Positions 33,490-46,325 of a stretch of DNA of 64,000 nt are shown one piece after another. Position 1 is the first letter of the stretch; every line of letters starts with the position of its first letter. Source of the DNA: Mytilus trossulus (Eukaryota > Mollusca > Bivalvia > Mytilida > Mytilidae); the NCBI RefSeq assembly GCF_036588685.1, contig NC_086381.1, positions 46,623,431-46,687,430 of the forward strand, written 5' to 3'. The translations under genes and the position numbers were made by a program. The notes beneath the pieces were generated by a model that ran no database searches, was not told the origin of the DNA, and worked only from the letters and a program-made list of their open reading frames with translations.

Positions 33490-35240
33490 CGACGTTTACG
33501 CTTTTTTACCTGTAAAACGATAGGACATTTGCGCTTCAAATACTATGGACATTTGCACTTTAAATACTATGGACATTTGCGCTTTTTGCTACCAGTGATG
33601 ATTGTATGTGTTTTATGGCTTTCGAATATGTGACCCGCCATGACATTTGCAGGCTTATGGAGGTAGAACGTCATTGTTGATTTTTTTTTAACTACATAAT
33701 AATTTTATTCATCAAATATTGCTTATCATTGTTAAAAAATTATAAACATGATAAATATCGAGATTCAATGAAAACGTATTTGTGAAGAAAAGATAAACAC
33801 ATTCCTTGGCTTCCTTTATGCGGACGCCGAACTATACATCATATATACGTTTTGAAGTTTGACTTTATCGTTTTAAGTGAAAAATATTTGAATCTACATT
33901 TTAAATTAATATACAAAAAATCAAATTTCTGCTCTATAGATTTCCTTTCATAAATGAAGTCTGAAATATATCCATGATAAATGCACCGCATCGAATGCTT
34001 ATAAGAGAACACCTACTTATAAACTGTTACGCGTCGCATACTATGTTTAGAGACATGCATAATAAATCTAAATTAAAAAAGGAATTCTTAAAGCTTAGTT
34101 GGACAACTTTTAAACTACCTTCATCTCAACAAGTTTAAATAACATGTTTTAAATTGAGCTACAAACAAAACAAAAATGCTCTAAAGATTTTCTTTCATAA
34201 ACGAAGTCTGAAAAATATCCATAATAAATGCACCGTATCAAATACATATATGAGAACATCTACTTATAAACTGTTACGCGTCGCATACTATGTTTAGAGA
34301 CATGCATAATAAATCTAAATTAAAAGGGGGAATTCTTAAAGCTTTCTTTGACAAATTTCAAATTAACTTCATTTCAACAAGTTTAAATTACATGTTCTAA
34401 AATAGAGCTAAGAATTGTTTGTATTGTAGTAAATTTATTTTTTTGAAATTTTATTCAAATACGCTATTGAACACCACTAAGAGCCAATAAATACAATAAT
34501 TGTGTATTTTATATATATGTGCCTTCAACAAATAAAATAGATTTCGAAAAAGAGTAGGCTAATGCCGCTACAAGGCAGCACTCGCACCCGCAAAGTGGAA
34601 AGGGATTAATATAAGTTGCAAAACGTGTTTCCCAATCCACTATAAATAAATATGTTTAAACTAAATTAAACAAATAAAAGTCGTCATAGAACAGTCTCAT
34701 TTTCATACCGTTATTCGAAATGACTCGTTTCATTGCTATTACAACAAATATGTCATACATGTAATAACATGACAGAGAGTTTGTTTTGTTTCTGAATATT
34801 CTACATGCATATACAAAAAAGCAATTTTTAGACAATTTTCCCTCCTAAGCCTGGAAGTGGTTAGTCACATATAATTTACGGCGTTTTTATTACAATGACG
34901 TTCTACCTCCATAAGCCTGGATATGTCGTAGCTGGTCACATATATACTTTAGCTCAGTGAATATAAACCTTTAAGCACATATCAATGTGTTATGAAATGT
35001 GCTATGAAAAGATTTTTTAAACTTTGAACCATAAAGAAAAATATGATTTTAACTCTGCCAGTCCAAACATGCGAGTCCGAAGCCCAGATAAAAGATGAGG
35101 ATAGTTATTAAAACCAAATATTGCAAAAGCGCAAGAGTCCAATGTAAAAAGCAAATGTCCTATGATTTGAAGCGCACGTGTTCAAAAAAATAAGCGCAAA
35201 TGTCCTATGAAAAAGCGCAAACGTCCCGCGCAGGAACACA
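33490..35240. mobile_element. Fold-back-like element with compound inverted ends made of 'GGACATTTGCGCTT' repeats
   Basis: The left end has 'GACGTTTACGCTTTTT' followed by three copies of 'GGACATTTGCRCTTY' (33515-33592). The right end has the reverse complement: several 'AAGCGCAAATGTCC' copies and 'AAAAAGCGCAAACGTC' (35130-35228). A second inverted pair, 'AGGCTTATGGAGGTAGAACG', lies at 33650 and, complemented, near 34898-34918. The interior includes a ~245-bp tandem duplication. No transposase is visible. Its ends are not exactly defined. Confidence 0.65.
33934..34415 (+). repeat. Two-copy tandem repeat (~245 bp) inside the fold-back element
   Basis: Units begin near 33934 ('GCTCTATAGATTTCCTTTC') and 34178 ('GCTCTAAAGATTTTCTTTC'). 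They share the exact stretch 'ACTGTTACGCGTCGCATACT' and end 'CAACAAGTTTAAATWACATG'. They differ at perhaps one site in eight. Confidence 0.85.
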
Positions 35241-35249
35241 CCACGTATG

Positions 35250-35700
35250 CCCTTAAAGAGTTTCACGTATCAGGTATCTGAACATTTTTGACAAAATGTG
35301 ACATATTCTATCTAATTTCTAGTAAGATTGAGAATGAAAATGGGGAATATGTCAAAGCCGGGGACAACAACTTGACAAACACATATATATAGCATATATT
35401 TAAAGCATGTGTCCAAAATGTCTAACAAAGTAGTCTTAATTTAGGCATATCACAATTCTCTAGCATAGGAATTTGCGAATAAACAGATGAAATCATACTA
35501 TATTGATTTATAAAACATAATTGAACACCTAGAAAGTAAACATTTCCATTTCAAACAGGATGATAGCTAACAATAATCAGATTATAAACGAAGAAACTCG
35601 CTGTTATTCAACAAAATATCTACAAAATATCCACAAAATTTAAAAAAAACAAGAAACCGACAACAGGAAACAGTAGAGAATGGAGGCAACAAAAAAAATA
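35250..35700. other. Interval with only a short repeat fragment
   Basis: Near 35328-35380, 'GATTGAGAATGAAAATGGGG' followed by 'TGTCAAAG' resembles an abundant Mytilus repeat ('AAATTGAGAATGGAAATGG'). Pieces also lie at 680, 36968 and 51660. No gene is seen. Confidence 0.45.
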
Positions 35701-35702
35701 AT

Positions 35703-35793
35703 ACAAGGATTCGAACCTAAACCGCCAAATTCTAACTCATTAAGCATAACCATGAAACCTCGCGGCTACCAACTCATACACTATGATTGCCTA
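35703..35793 (-). repeat. tRNA-like sequence, minus strand (SINE or tRNA pseudogene)
   Basis: The minus strand reads 'GAGTTGGTAGCCGCGAGGTT' (box A-like) and, about 40 bases on, a perfect box B GGTTCGAATCC (35718-35708). Spacing suits a class II tRNA with a long variable arm (Leu or Ser type). The acceptor stem is not convincing. Confidence 0.5.
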
Positions 35794-35884
35794 TAATTTA
35801 TATATAAAGGTACAATCCATATGTGTCCGTTGTACCGATGTATATCAAATATTCATTTATATATATAAGTTAGACATTTAAATC

Positions 35885-35975
35885 GTATCCAATTGGTAGC
35901 CGAGAGGTTTCGTCGATATGTTGATGTTTGACACTTAAGAGAATTCATGGACGGGTTCGATTAAATATACAGGAA
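35885..35975 (+). repeat. tRNA-like sequence, plus strand, facing the previous one
   Basis: 'CAATTGGTAGCCGAGAGGTTTC' repeats the box A-like motif, with a box B-like 'CGGGTTCGATT' about 50 bases later. Together with 35703-35793 it forms a head-to-head inverted pair separated by a TATATA-rich 90-bp spacer. Confidence 0.45.
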
Positions 35976-36164
35976 TATAGAAATTACAAAAAATAAAGGT
36001 AAGTTTTTAAAATTATTCCATTAGTGAACAGAAACCAGTAAATTGGCCAATTCAAACTTAATGAAAATAGACACACAAAGAACACAATTGAATATAATTT
36101 GGTGAGTCCATTTCAGCAATGGATTTAGAAAACATAGATTCTAGAAAAAGAATCCACGGTAAAT

Positions 36165-36355
36165 GAATAGATTGACGTCATCACAATGGTTTAAGGTGTT
36201 GATAAATGATACTTTTGAATTTATTGGGTGTTTTAAAACGATACAGGTGTTGTTCTTGAGTGCGTTTAACTAGATATAGATGTCCAGTTTCACCTATGTA
36301 CTCAATACCGCATCCCGATTTGTTTCATATGAGTAAATAAGTAATACTGTTTGAT
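36165..36355 (-). pseudogene. Penelope-like GIY-YIG endonuclease remnant
   Basis: A minus-strand frame reads NKSGCGIEYIGETGHLYLVK and continues to HLKPL before a stop. The 'C-IEYIGETG' core is typical of Penelope-like GIY-YIG domains. It is interrupted on both sides. It may derive from the same lineage as 31.9-33.3 kb but is separated from it by the fold-back element. Confidence 0.55.
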
Positions 36356-36967
36356 TTTCAAGTTATATTAATTTCAAAATATAAAGAAAATGGCGGCCAT
36401 TAAACGTTTACCTTACCGTATTGTTGGTGGAAAAACGGTGACATGTGGGTTATTTTTTGGCATGACACTAATCGATAGAAGGGAAATCACGATTTTCATT
36501 GTAAAAATGTTAGAATGGTAGTATTCTTGGATAAGTGATTTTGAAGATTGAGACGTGTGGATACCCTTGGAACGAGTTTAGTATTTTATAGTTTACCATT
36601 TCTAAGCTTCATATTTGTTTTTTGTTTGTGAATTATATTAGAAAGGAGCAAAGACTGGCGTCCAGAGTATAAAGTAGCATACAATAAATTATTTTTTGTA
36701 AAAAATATAAATCTTTTCAGTTAAAGATGTCAAACGATATACATATTAATTACCCGAATATAAAACAAAAGATACGGTATATCAGGATACGATTGACATC
36801 TGACTAAATTGTAGAATTGGGCTGAATATTCAAATACTACTTTTTGATAAATATGCATAAAGTTATAAACTAGAGAAATTCTCGGTAATCTAGTATATTA
36901 CAAGAGCATAAACCTGCAGCACTTTACTGTCTCCACACGGCGTTAAAGACAGACTCTGTAAAAAATA

Positions 36968-37660
36968 AAATTGAGAATGGAAATGGAAACTAATTGTGCC
37001 ACTTTTCTTGCCCACTTGTTTCTTTATTATAATGAGACTGACATCAAACAGAAACTTCTTAGGAAGACAGATAGGATGTTAGCATAATCCTTTAACTATA
37101 CTTTCCGCTTTATAGATGTTGTTCATTCACTAAGTAATTCAAAATTGATGACTATGTAAAAAGCATATATCCCATCGAACTAGAGTTAAAGGATACAACA
37201 GATACAGTTAAGTCGGCCTCAAATCTTGACTAGCATCTAGAAATTGACAATGAGGGTCGGTTGAAAACAAAACTTTACAACAAAAGAGATGATTTCAGCT
37301 TTCCAATTGTGAACTTTCCATTTCTAAGTAGCAATATTCCAGCAGCACCTGCATATGGGGTATAAATTTCCCTATTGATACGATATTCCCTTGCATGCAT
37401 TTCCTATAATGATTTTCTAGATAGAGGGTTGCTGCTTACAAGGAAGTTTTTAAGAGTTCCAAATGGTGAAGTTGAAATCATACGTTCGTAAACTTTACGG
37501 ACGCCATCACGAGTTGGTTGACCGTTATGGAATAACCGTTTCACAAATATATCGGATATTTTCCATACGTCGTAACTACAATCCCCTTCCGTTGCATGAA
37601 TGTGACCTACTGAAATATATTTTTACTGGATTTGTTATAACATGAACACACGACATGTGC
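36968..37660 (+). pseudogene. Reverse-transcriptase remnant (retroelement 3' part)
   Basis: Across frameshifts and stops one can read NETDIKQKLLRKTDRM, SFNYTFRFIDVVHSLSNS (a degraded palm motif; relatives have F-YIDDV-SLNN), an 'LTMRVG' stretch, 'TFHF' and, after 37463, VKLKSYVRKLYGRHHELVDR. This series belongs to a retroelement RT family that is very common in bivalves; I do not assign its class. The repeat at 37670-37835 directly follows and is probably its 3' tail. Confidence 0.6.
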
Positions 37661-37669
37661 CACATGTGA

Positions 37670-37835
37670 AGCAGGATTTGCTTACCCTTTCGGAGCACTT
37701 GAGGTCAGCCCTTGCTTTTGGTGGGGTTTGTGTTGTTAATTCCTTAGTTTTCTATGTTGTGTCATGTGTACAAACTATAGTTTGTTTGTCATTTTCATTT
37801 TTAGTCATGGCGTTTATTTTCGATTTATGAGTTAT
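37670..37835 (+). repeat. Dispersed repeat 'ATGTTGTGTCATGTGTAC' family
   Basis: It reads 'TTTCGGAGCACTTGAGGTCA ... TAGTCATGGCGTTTATTTTC'. It is the same family as 2265-2457. Confidence 0.65.
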
Positions 37836-38359
37836 CTTTCGTTTTGTACATAACAATGAACATAAACAATGGCGAAGCTATTTTTTTTTTTTTAGATGCA
37901 TCTGTTTTGTTGGGATGGTATTTTACTCCTTGCAAAAGTGATTGTCATTCTTTAACAATTTTGCGTTTTCAGTTAAAGTTATAGTTGGTTGAGAAAAACC
38001 ACCATCAAACAAAAAGAAAACTTTTAATGACCGCACTTACAAGCTGTATTCAAATGAGAGTTATGATTCTAGTCAACACACACAGCTCTTGCGAAAGATT
38101 TGTTTTTAACTTTCTCTGTTGTTTTTGTTGAATGATTAAAAGAAAAATGCCAGTCTTTAAAATTGCTAGTTTGTTATGTAGAGGTAGATTTTAATTCTGT
38201 GTATGTGTTTAGACAATGCAACTTTCTTTTAGATCAATTGGAAAGTACAGGTGTAATTATGTATAATGTTTAGATTTTTAAACTGAATGAAATACGTAGA
38301 GTTTGAAATATTCTTAGAAGAATTTGGTCGTACTTTTTTGCATATAAACATATTGCAAT

Positions 38360-38560
38360 TATAAAAAAGAAGATGTGGTATGATTGACAGTGGCACTACT
38401 GTCCACAAGAGACCACGATGACACAAAATTTTAACAACTATAGGTCACCGTACGGCCTTCAACAATGAACAAAGCCCAGTCCGCATAGTCAGATATCAAA
38501 AGCCCCGATATAACAAAGTAAAACAATTCAAACTAGAAAACTAACGGCCTTATTTATATA
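38360..38560 (+). repeat. Dispersed repeat, 'GTACGGCCTTCAACA' family
   Basis: It runs from 'GAAGATGTGGTATGATTGAC' through 'GGTCACCGTACGGCCTTCAA' to 'TAACGGCCTTATTTATATAA'. Confidence 0.75.
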
Positions 38561-39200
38561 AACAAATAACTTTATACTTTATTTCGACCAAATTAGGAGA
38601 AAAAGTTAATCTATTGACGATCGAAAAAGTTCGAACGCTAAGGAAGAAAAAAATAATACTTTGTCATACTAAACTTTAGACAGATTATTTGAATTTATAC
38701 TGAAAAGATTACTCACAGATTAATTATTCAACTTAATATTTTAAAATAATATAACAAAGCAGGACAAGGAAGCAACACTTTTCAACGGTTCTTAATTTAC
38801 GTGGGCCATACAAACGATGTAGAAAACGAATTATTAAGATCATATTAGTTTGTATAATACATTGTGAAGATTAAAAGATACAAATGCATGTCATTCATAC
38901 ATACGACGACAGGTAACCCTTTGATAAGGATATCGTTCGGTTTTTTCCAGTTTTAATGGTTCTTCCTTTTATGAATTTCCGCTGCAGGTCAGTATTTTTG
39001 TAATACTTTTTATATGACATCTTCTTGAATTATCTACTATATGGTATGGATTTTGCTCATTAATGAACACAGTATAGTGAATTGTAATTGTTCATGTCCT
39101 TGTCAATTGCTTTCTATTCATTTAATATATAGTTGTCTTTTTGGTAGTCACACAGTATATGTTTTTTTCGTTAATTTTATATAATTCACAACGAAATTAG
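38561..39200. other. Interval without recognised gene
   Basis: AT-rich sequence with no conserved frame and no repeat that I recognise with confidence. Confidence 0.4.
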
Positions 39201-42200
39201 TTGATTTGAAAAAAAAACGAAAGTTAAACAGTAGTTATTTTAGTTTACTTAGCTTTCTATGGACATATATGTCCATTGTCGGCAGACATTGCTTCGAACA
39301 TAATGCTCCATGTTGGACAATGACAAGGAAAGCTTTTCAGACAAACCCAGAATAATAAAAGGGGCTCTAGCAACGAGATATATAAACAATCTAATATTAT
39401 TTTGTTTGCTTAATCATTGATGAAATGCAAATAGCGAAATGATTATTAGCTTTTAGCAGCCAGGATTGTTCAATTTTGTCAAAATAAGCTAAAAAAACCC
39501 ATCGATTAGGAATTATTCACTTGCAATTAAATTATTCAACACCATTAAATCCGTATTCATATTAATTTTGATTTAACCCCTTACAAAGGTAAATCATTTG
39601 ATTGTCTGATTTGGTCCACAAACAATCATTCCTATACAGGTAAAAACGACGATAAACTTTTTATTTCATCTATAATTTGAAATTAAAAAGACAGACCAAA
39701 AGAATCTAACAGCACGAGTTTGCATAATCTATCTACATCTTTTTTTTATGTTAACCTCACTTATATAGTCATTGGATGACTTTAGAGGTCAACTCGATAA
39801 TTATTAAGATGGCGTATAGACTAAAATACACACGAAACGAAAATACGTACCGTCATGCCCGTGCCCTTTAAATTCGTTATTCTAGACTTTTAATAGTTTG
39901 GATAAATGTTTTACATTGTTATAAATCATATAATTTTATGAAAATTTCATTAAAATCGGTGACCATAAATTTGACAGCTAGTGCCCCTTTACACAGTTTT
40001 GAATATATTTTAATATCCTATAAAAACAATACAAAATAGGATAATGTCATAGTGACACTTCATAGAATGTATCTTAACGACGATTTGTGAAATTCTCTGC
40101 GCAACACAAAAGACACATTCTTTGTACGGCTCGGCGTTTATTCTAAAAACGTCGCTTTCAAAAGGTTCAAATAGAAGTTGTTAACTTTACGTGGTTGGAC
40201 CAAACCAAAAAAACAGCGTTCGCCGTCATAATACGGACTTCATCAACCGAAAACTTTATGATTTGAAAGCATCGACAATTTCAATATCGACTGTATATGT
40301 TTGAAATATAGGATCCAACCATATTGCTATAACAAATGTTTTATAGAAAGACAATAGCATGGCCAATACAAATAGATTTAAAAAGCAACCAAGATAGAAA
40401 TCAAAACCATACTGCAGTTTGAGGAACACGAATCTTATTTAATCAAGGGTTGTATTTAGGTGCACTAAAATGGTAAGCATATTCTGTTTCATTAGTGACA
40501 TTTGTTAATCTGCTTTTGAAAATCATAATTCTGGCAATAAGTCGAAACCTGGGATATCATACGGGTTCAATCAAAAAAGGGCAGAACTGCGACTTTGACA
40601 AATGGAAGATATCGTTCTTATCTACGAAATATATGTAAAAACGTTGAGTTGTGATTCCGTTTTTGAACAATTTGGAGAAATGATTGTAACCTTATCAATA
40701 CCAAACCTTTACTTTTCCCTTTTTCAAAGCAGAAATCCTATATTATGGAAATGCAATACCTTGAATGATGAATACTCACAAGGTATACACTTGAATTGAA
40801 TTATTATAAAAGTTTAATCCTTCATCTATATCAATTAAGTTAATTTGTAAGTAGTAAAAGAGGGAATAAGTTTGATGTCTTCGATGTTAATAATAACTTC
40901 TAAAAACGTCTTGAAAGCAAGATGTCTTTTAATAGTTATCAAAGTTATTAGGATAATGATTTGATTCGCCAGACGTGCGTTTCGTCTAAATAAGACTGAT
41001 CAGTTACGATCAGAGAAAAAAAGTTATAAAGCCAAGTACAAAGTATAACATAACCAACTAAATACAATTTGTTAATGACGTGTTTTATTCCTGACAAGTA
41101 CAACCATGAAGCGACAAAATAAAGTGTCACAGGCTATACATAGTTGTTTGTTTAATCTTTATCTTCAAGATATGGTGAATCGGCCGTATCTTCCTGGAAT
41201 GCATTTACGTTTTATGAAATTAGCTGCACAACATATAAAAGACACATCCTTTGTAAGACTCGGCGTTCATTCTAAAAAAACGTCGCTGTCAAATGGTTTT
41301 AATAAGAGATGTTGGCTTTACGTCGGTGAAATCAAACCTAAAAAAACAACGAATCCGTCACAATACGGACGACTTCATCAACCGAAAACTTAATGATTTG
41401 AAAGCATCGAGTATAAATTCCTGCAACTAATTATCAATTACGTTGTGATTATTCTATCAAACTTGAAGCATACGGATAGAAATAAAATAGCATCTCAGTT
41501 ACTTACTAATATAGTTGTTAAACATCTTTTATTAATACTTATATTTATTCTTCCAACAATTATGTGACATTGTATGATAACATCAATGATTCAAACATTT
41601 AGGTAATTCAAGACACAATTCACTCAAAAATATTTTGGCTACTCGTCGCCAGGCAAACTAAATTTGCGACAGTAAAACTACCGATGGACTTCCTTAAAGC
41701 TTCAAATACAATACAGTTATCTCTTAATTGTTTCTCGGAAATTAAACACTAAGAAGTCGAAACAAATTGTAGTTTTTGCACAAAAGTATTATCCAATCAA
41801 GCAAGTTTAGGGAAGACAAAATTGGCAATGCCCAGTTAAGCGCAGAGCATGACTTTTGGCGAATTGAAAGGACATTTAAAACATTGGTGTAAATATCGGA
41901 CATTTTGGCGCCAAAGTATTTTAAAACAATTTAACGTCAAGAACGGGGGCGATTACGTTGATTTTTTGGTGTTAAAACAAATCAATATTACAAGGTCACA
42001 TTTCAGTTATATCGAAAAGTATGAATTTCTTGTACTATAAAACCATTTGTTTAACCGATTGCATCTTTTTCAAAACTGTTAATATCAGGAATATAATTAG
42101 CAAATAATCCATGAGCGGCTTTTTTCATTTGTTTTTAGCAACGGAAGATATCCATATTTAACATTTTACAAATCTTTATAAAGCCTGATTACAAGTTCAA

Positions 42201-43626
42201 GGATTTGTTTTAAATTTACTTTGAATAAAATTGATACAGGGACTATTTACACACGAACACCAGTTTTACCAAGATCCAATGCAGCCCTGAATTAATTATT
42301 ACATTGTGTTTCGTTGTTTGTGTTTTATTATATGACACCTTCATTGTTTTACGTTTAAATGCCAATAAGGAAAATATGCCTTATTTTCAATGATTTCATT
42401 GAAAAAATATTTGAAAACCAATATTTGACCAACACACATTTTCATTGTGTTCCGAAGTCTCCTTTGTTGTGACTCTCGAATTGATCAGTATAAAATAATA
42501 TTTCCTTGTGATCAAATGATAACATCAAACCGTTCATACGATTATTTATTTCATAGAAATCTCATATGATTTGTCAACTTCAATCCTGCATTTTGTTATG
42601 AATGAAATGTGGGCAATGTGTTAAAATACTTAGCTCTTTAATTCTAGGAACACAATATACTGGTCGATATAAGGCTAATTGAAAAATGCCAAACATTTTC
42701 ATTAAGTTATCAAACGTTTGAGAGATGGTAAAAGGCGGTATAGATCTGCTTTTATTCCAAATGTAAGGAATGTATAGCATTATACGCTTAATGTAATTTC
42801 ACTGAATACCTCTATCATGGTACACTATCAGTCTTGTTGTTTTTCCTTAAATGAAAATTTCAATAAATTGACTGATAGGTGATTGCAAATTTTGATACTG
42901 ATTAGCAATATGTGTAAGATTGTTTATTTGTAAAAGTGAGTAATTGCATTATTGTAATTGATCAAACAAATGACAAGTACTCGTGTTTGAAAGAATCAAT
43001 TTGTCGACATAGTCATTTTACTCCTATAAGAGAAAATTGTGTACTGTAATAATGGTGAAATTTTTATCTTTTATACAAGCAACACAAAACAATAAATAAA
43101 TAAAACAAGTGCGGTTATCTTTTTTTACTATATCATGAAACTTATATTTCCATATCTTATTTCAAAATTCTATCTCATGGATTCTTTTTGGTCTCTAACA
43201 TTTGCATTTTCATGAACAACCTATGCAAATTTGGGCAATTTTGCACATATAAGAGCTTGAAAAAAGCACGGTGACCCATACTTTTTATTCTTTTTTTTGT
43301 AAATTTGGCAAAGTGATAAGTAAATTCTATTCCGACGAAACATGACCGACCATCCAACTTCACCTATCAACACACGGTCTCGAGCTTTATGGGTTTATGC
43401 GAGTTGATCTGTTTGTGTTGATCAACTTGATTGAGCTTCGCGATCTATTGAGTGTATCTTAACATTGGTTAACTTCTGTTGCGTTAAACAGATTTAAAAG
43501 TATTGGAATTTCGTTTTTTACTATGCATTGTAATTGTGCTTTAATAAATATTCAATTAACTAAGAAATGATAAAATTTAATTTAAACTGCACAATAGACA
43601 ACAAGCATGAACATTAAGAATTTCAT

Positions 43627-43812
43627 TGAGTTAACTTGTAAACGAGGGACGAAAGATACCAAAGGACAGCCAAACTCGAAAATAAACTGACAACGCCATG
43701 GCTAAAAAGGAAAAAGACAAACAGACAAACAACAGTACACATGACACAACATCGAAAACTAAAGAATAAACAACACGAACCGCTCCAAAAACAAGGGATG
43801 ATTTCAGGTGCT
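43627..43812 (-). repeat. Dispersed repeat 'ATGTTGTGTCATGTGTAC' family, inverted
   Basis: The reverse complement reads 'ACACGAAC...' back to 'GTATCTTTCGTCCCTCG'. It is an insertion in U3 that the other U blocks lack at this point. Confidence 0.65.
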
Positions 43813-44311
43813 TATAACATGTATAATTAATAAATACATTTCAAGAATATATCTTAATAGATATAGGAAGATGCGGTGTGAGTGCCAATGAGACAAATCT
43901 CCATCTAAATAACAATTCAAAAAAAATAAACCATTATAGGCCAATGTACGGCCTTAAAGCTATTTTGAGCATTTATTTTTTAAGGACTTTCCGTTTTAAG
44001 TTTTCCTCGTAGTTTTGTAATTTTACTTCTGGTCGTTCCCGAGCCCACAATTTTAGACCCGCATTTAGTTAATATGTGAATTCTTAGGTATTAAAATACA
44101 TACAAAGGTGATATACTTGTATTTAAATTTATCAAATTAATATTATAACAAAATGAAAAATGAAAACGGAAAGTACTTAACATAACCTAAATCTCGAACA
44201 CATTAAACGATTAGAAAACGACTCTCATAGTCATCATTATGACTTGGCACAGGCATTTCCCAGTGTAAAAAAGTATCACTTATTCTATTTCTTAACACTA
44301 ATAACACTTAC

Positions 44312-44365
44312 AAAACAGCAGATATCTAGGGTGAACAAAGACGAAAATTAGTTTAAACTTTTCAC
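44312..44365 (-). pseudogene. Signal-peptide-like exon, copy 3 (start lost, stop inside)
   Basis: It aligns with 3857-3910 without length change. The ATG is GTG, codon 6 is TAA, and the GTAAGT donor is kept. It cannot encode the peptide. Confidence 0.25.
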
Positions 44366-45963
44366 CAGCTACGTTTAATGTCCTTGTTTTTAAAATAAAG
44401 GCAAGGATAAACATCCGTATAAAACGGGAGGTATCAAAATATCTTAATCCAAAATAAGTTAGTTTCCGACGAAAGATAACATAACAAAACGGATGAGACA
44501 ATTGATGTTTAAAATTCATTTTAAGGAGTATGGGAAAATGGGAGTTATTTAACCTTCATCATTGTTCATCAAACTTTCATAGTTAGTTTACATTTGAAAA
44601 ATATAGAAATAAACACACAGACACGAAATCCTCATCAACGGAACATGCGTTCAAAACAAAAATATTTTTCATGAAGCTGCTTTTCATTACCGACTATACG
44701 GTATTGGGTTTTCTCATTGTTGAAGAAAGTATTGTCATCTATAATTGGTCAAACTTATTCATCTAAACTTTGTCATGAATTTTTAACTGGCAATCATATC
44801 ATACTTCCTTATTTTCAATAAAAACAAACGAAAAAACATACGAAAACAATACCAGTCACTACAACTATTTATAAAATACTGTTATTATACTACATTCTAA
44901 AGAAACCAAAACACACGTAAACATCAATATTTGATGGACGCCGGATGTAATATTATTACAAATAAAATGTTATTTCTAACAGCAAAGAGCAAACATGTCC
45001 CCATTCTATGTTTCTATACATTATATTATAACATTCTCTTTCTTTAAATCTAAAATATTTCAAAAATATTTTCCTCACGGATAGTCGATGCCTTCCAGGA
45101 AAGACCCTTTTGTTTAGTGTGAACCTGTATCCGACGACAATGCACAAAACTATCACAGGAAAAGGTAAGTCGGACCTCGCCTACTATAACTAGAGAGTTT
45201 AGATAAAATAATATAAATACTTCAGTTATATATTTTTCTTACACAGTGTGAAAATAGCATAACACTTAGAGAAACATATATATCTACATTTTAAGTCATG
45301 CCCGTACGAAACGACAGTTAGGAGATGACAAACTAATCAACCATTCCTACTTATACGATATACAAAATGTACCAGGATGACATACCAGGTTCGAAATTCT
45401 CTGATTGGACCATACGCCTATTACACATAATGTTTATACAATATTTGTCCGCTTTTTTTTCGAACACTCAATAACATGAATAATCAGAATTTTTTAAAAA
45501 AACATCAGGAAAGGCAGATATCGTGAATTTTTTTAATTTGATCAGACAGTAGTATGGTAGGCATGGCTGTAGTTAATTAAGGATCAATTATGATCTTGGT
45601 ACAAAAATCGACAACATGTGTGTTGCGTCAGTATAAATAGCTGAACTATAAAAGCAGAACAAATTATAGGTCCATGATTTTGTTTTTGAGATATAAATAA
45701 TTGAAATAGTTGCAGGAAATGATTCTCTCTGTAGTTTTTTAAAATGCATCAAACATTGGAACATATTTTCTCTCGAAAACTATGAAAAATAAGAAGTTTT
45801 TCATAAGATGTTGAAAAAGACTTTTAATACTATATGTAATAAAAAAAAAAAAAAAAAAAGAAAAGTAGGGGTTAAAATATTGTCACTACAAAGATAACAC
45901 CGAGGATTCTAAATGTTTGACAAAAAGTAAAAAAAACATGAGTAGCAAACTTCCTGAAAGACA

Positions 45964-46325
45964 TCATTTTGCTTTAAATTCTAACCCGTACACTAGAAAT
46001 TCAATGTTAATCTTTGATTTCATCCCTTCAATAATGATTTCTGCAATGCGAGATATTTGATAAGGTTCATCATTTGAACTACACAACAATACGACAGTAC
46101 CTTCACCTAATAAATTTCTTCTCCCTACAGAGATTTCAAACTCTTTTTCGATTCCTTTTTTTCCAAATTTTCTTACTATACTGAATGACCAACAGCATTT
46201 TAGTGTCTTTTTCTGAGTATCCTCTAATATAAAACCACGTGTCGTAATGCACAGTCTATATTGCCCATTTAATCCAAATTTCAAGGCATCATTCGCTGGT
46301 TTCACAGTGACAATGAAACAAGAAT
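45964..46325 (-). CDS. IRS/DOK-type PTB domain exon (copy 2)
   Basis: The same exon as 9839-10164, starting in phase 1 after TTTCAG (46326). It reads about 120 residues to TGA at 45964, ending ...NIEFLVYGLEFKAK. This is about 12 residues longer than copy 1, which has a one-base insertion near its end. The PTB framework is kept (GLNGQYRLCI, CCWSF, VRKFG, FEISVGRRN), with a few substitutions such as DTQKKTLK for DIPKKTPK. The domain should bind NPx(p)Y-type or related peptides; the Arg of VRKFG and the GRR turn are the positions used for phosphotyrosine in DOK proteins, so binding is plausible but inferred. The proposed partner exon is 49075-50035. Confidence 0.78.

Larger units (their letters stand above)
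39200..45250. repeat. Duplicated block U3
   Basis: It begins with text matching U1 ('ACATATATGTCCATTGTCGG' against 1060-1080) and has the U landmarks in order. A U-type segment ('GTAAGACTCGGCGTTCATTC', 41250-41400) repeats the one at 40100-40270, so U3 has a small internal duplication. It holds repeat fragments at 40950-41045, 43627-43812 and 43862-43955. No intact gene is visible; the 95-codon ORF at 41106 crosses the duplicated segment and lacks conservation in the other blocks. Confidence 0.75.

Noticed and set aside
41106..41393. 95-codon ORF in U3
   Set aside because: It crosses a segment duplicated within U3, and the frame is broken in the other three U blocks. No motif is visible.
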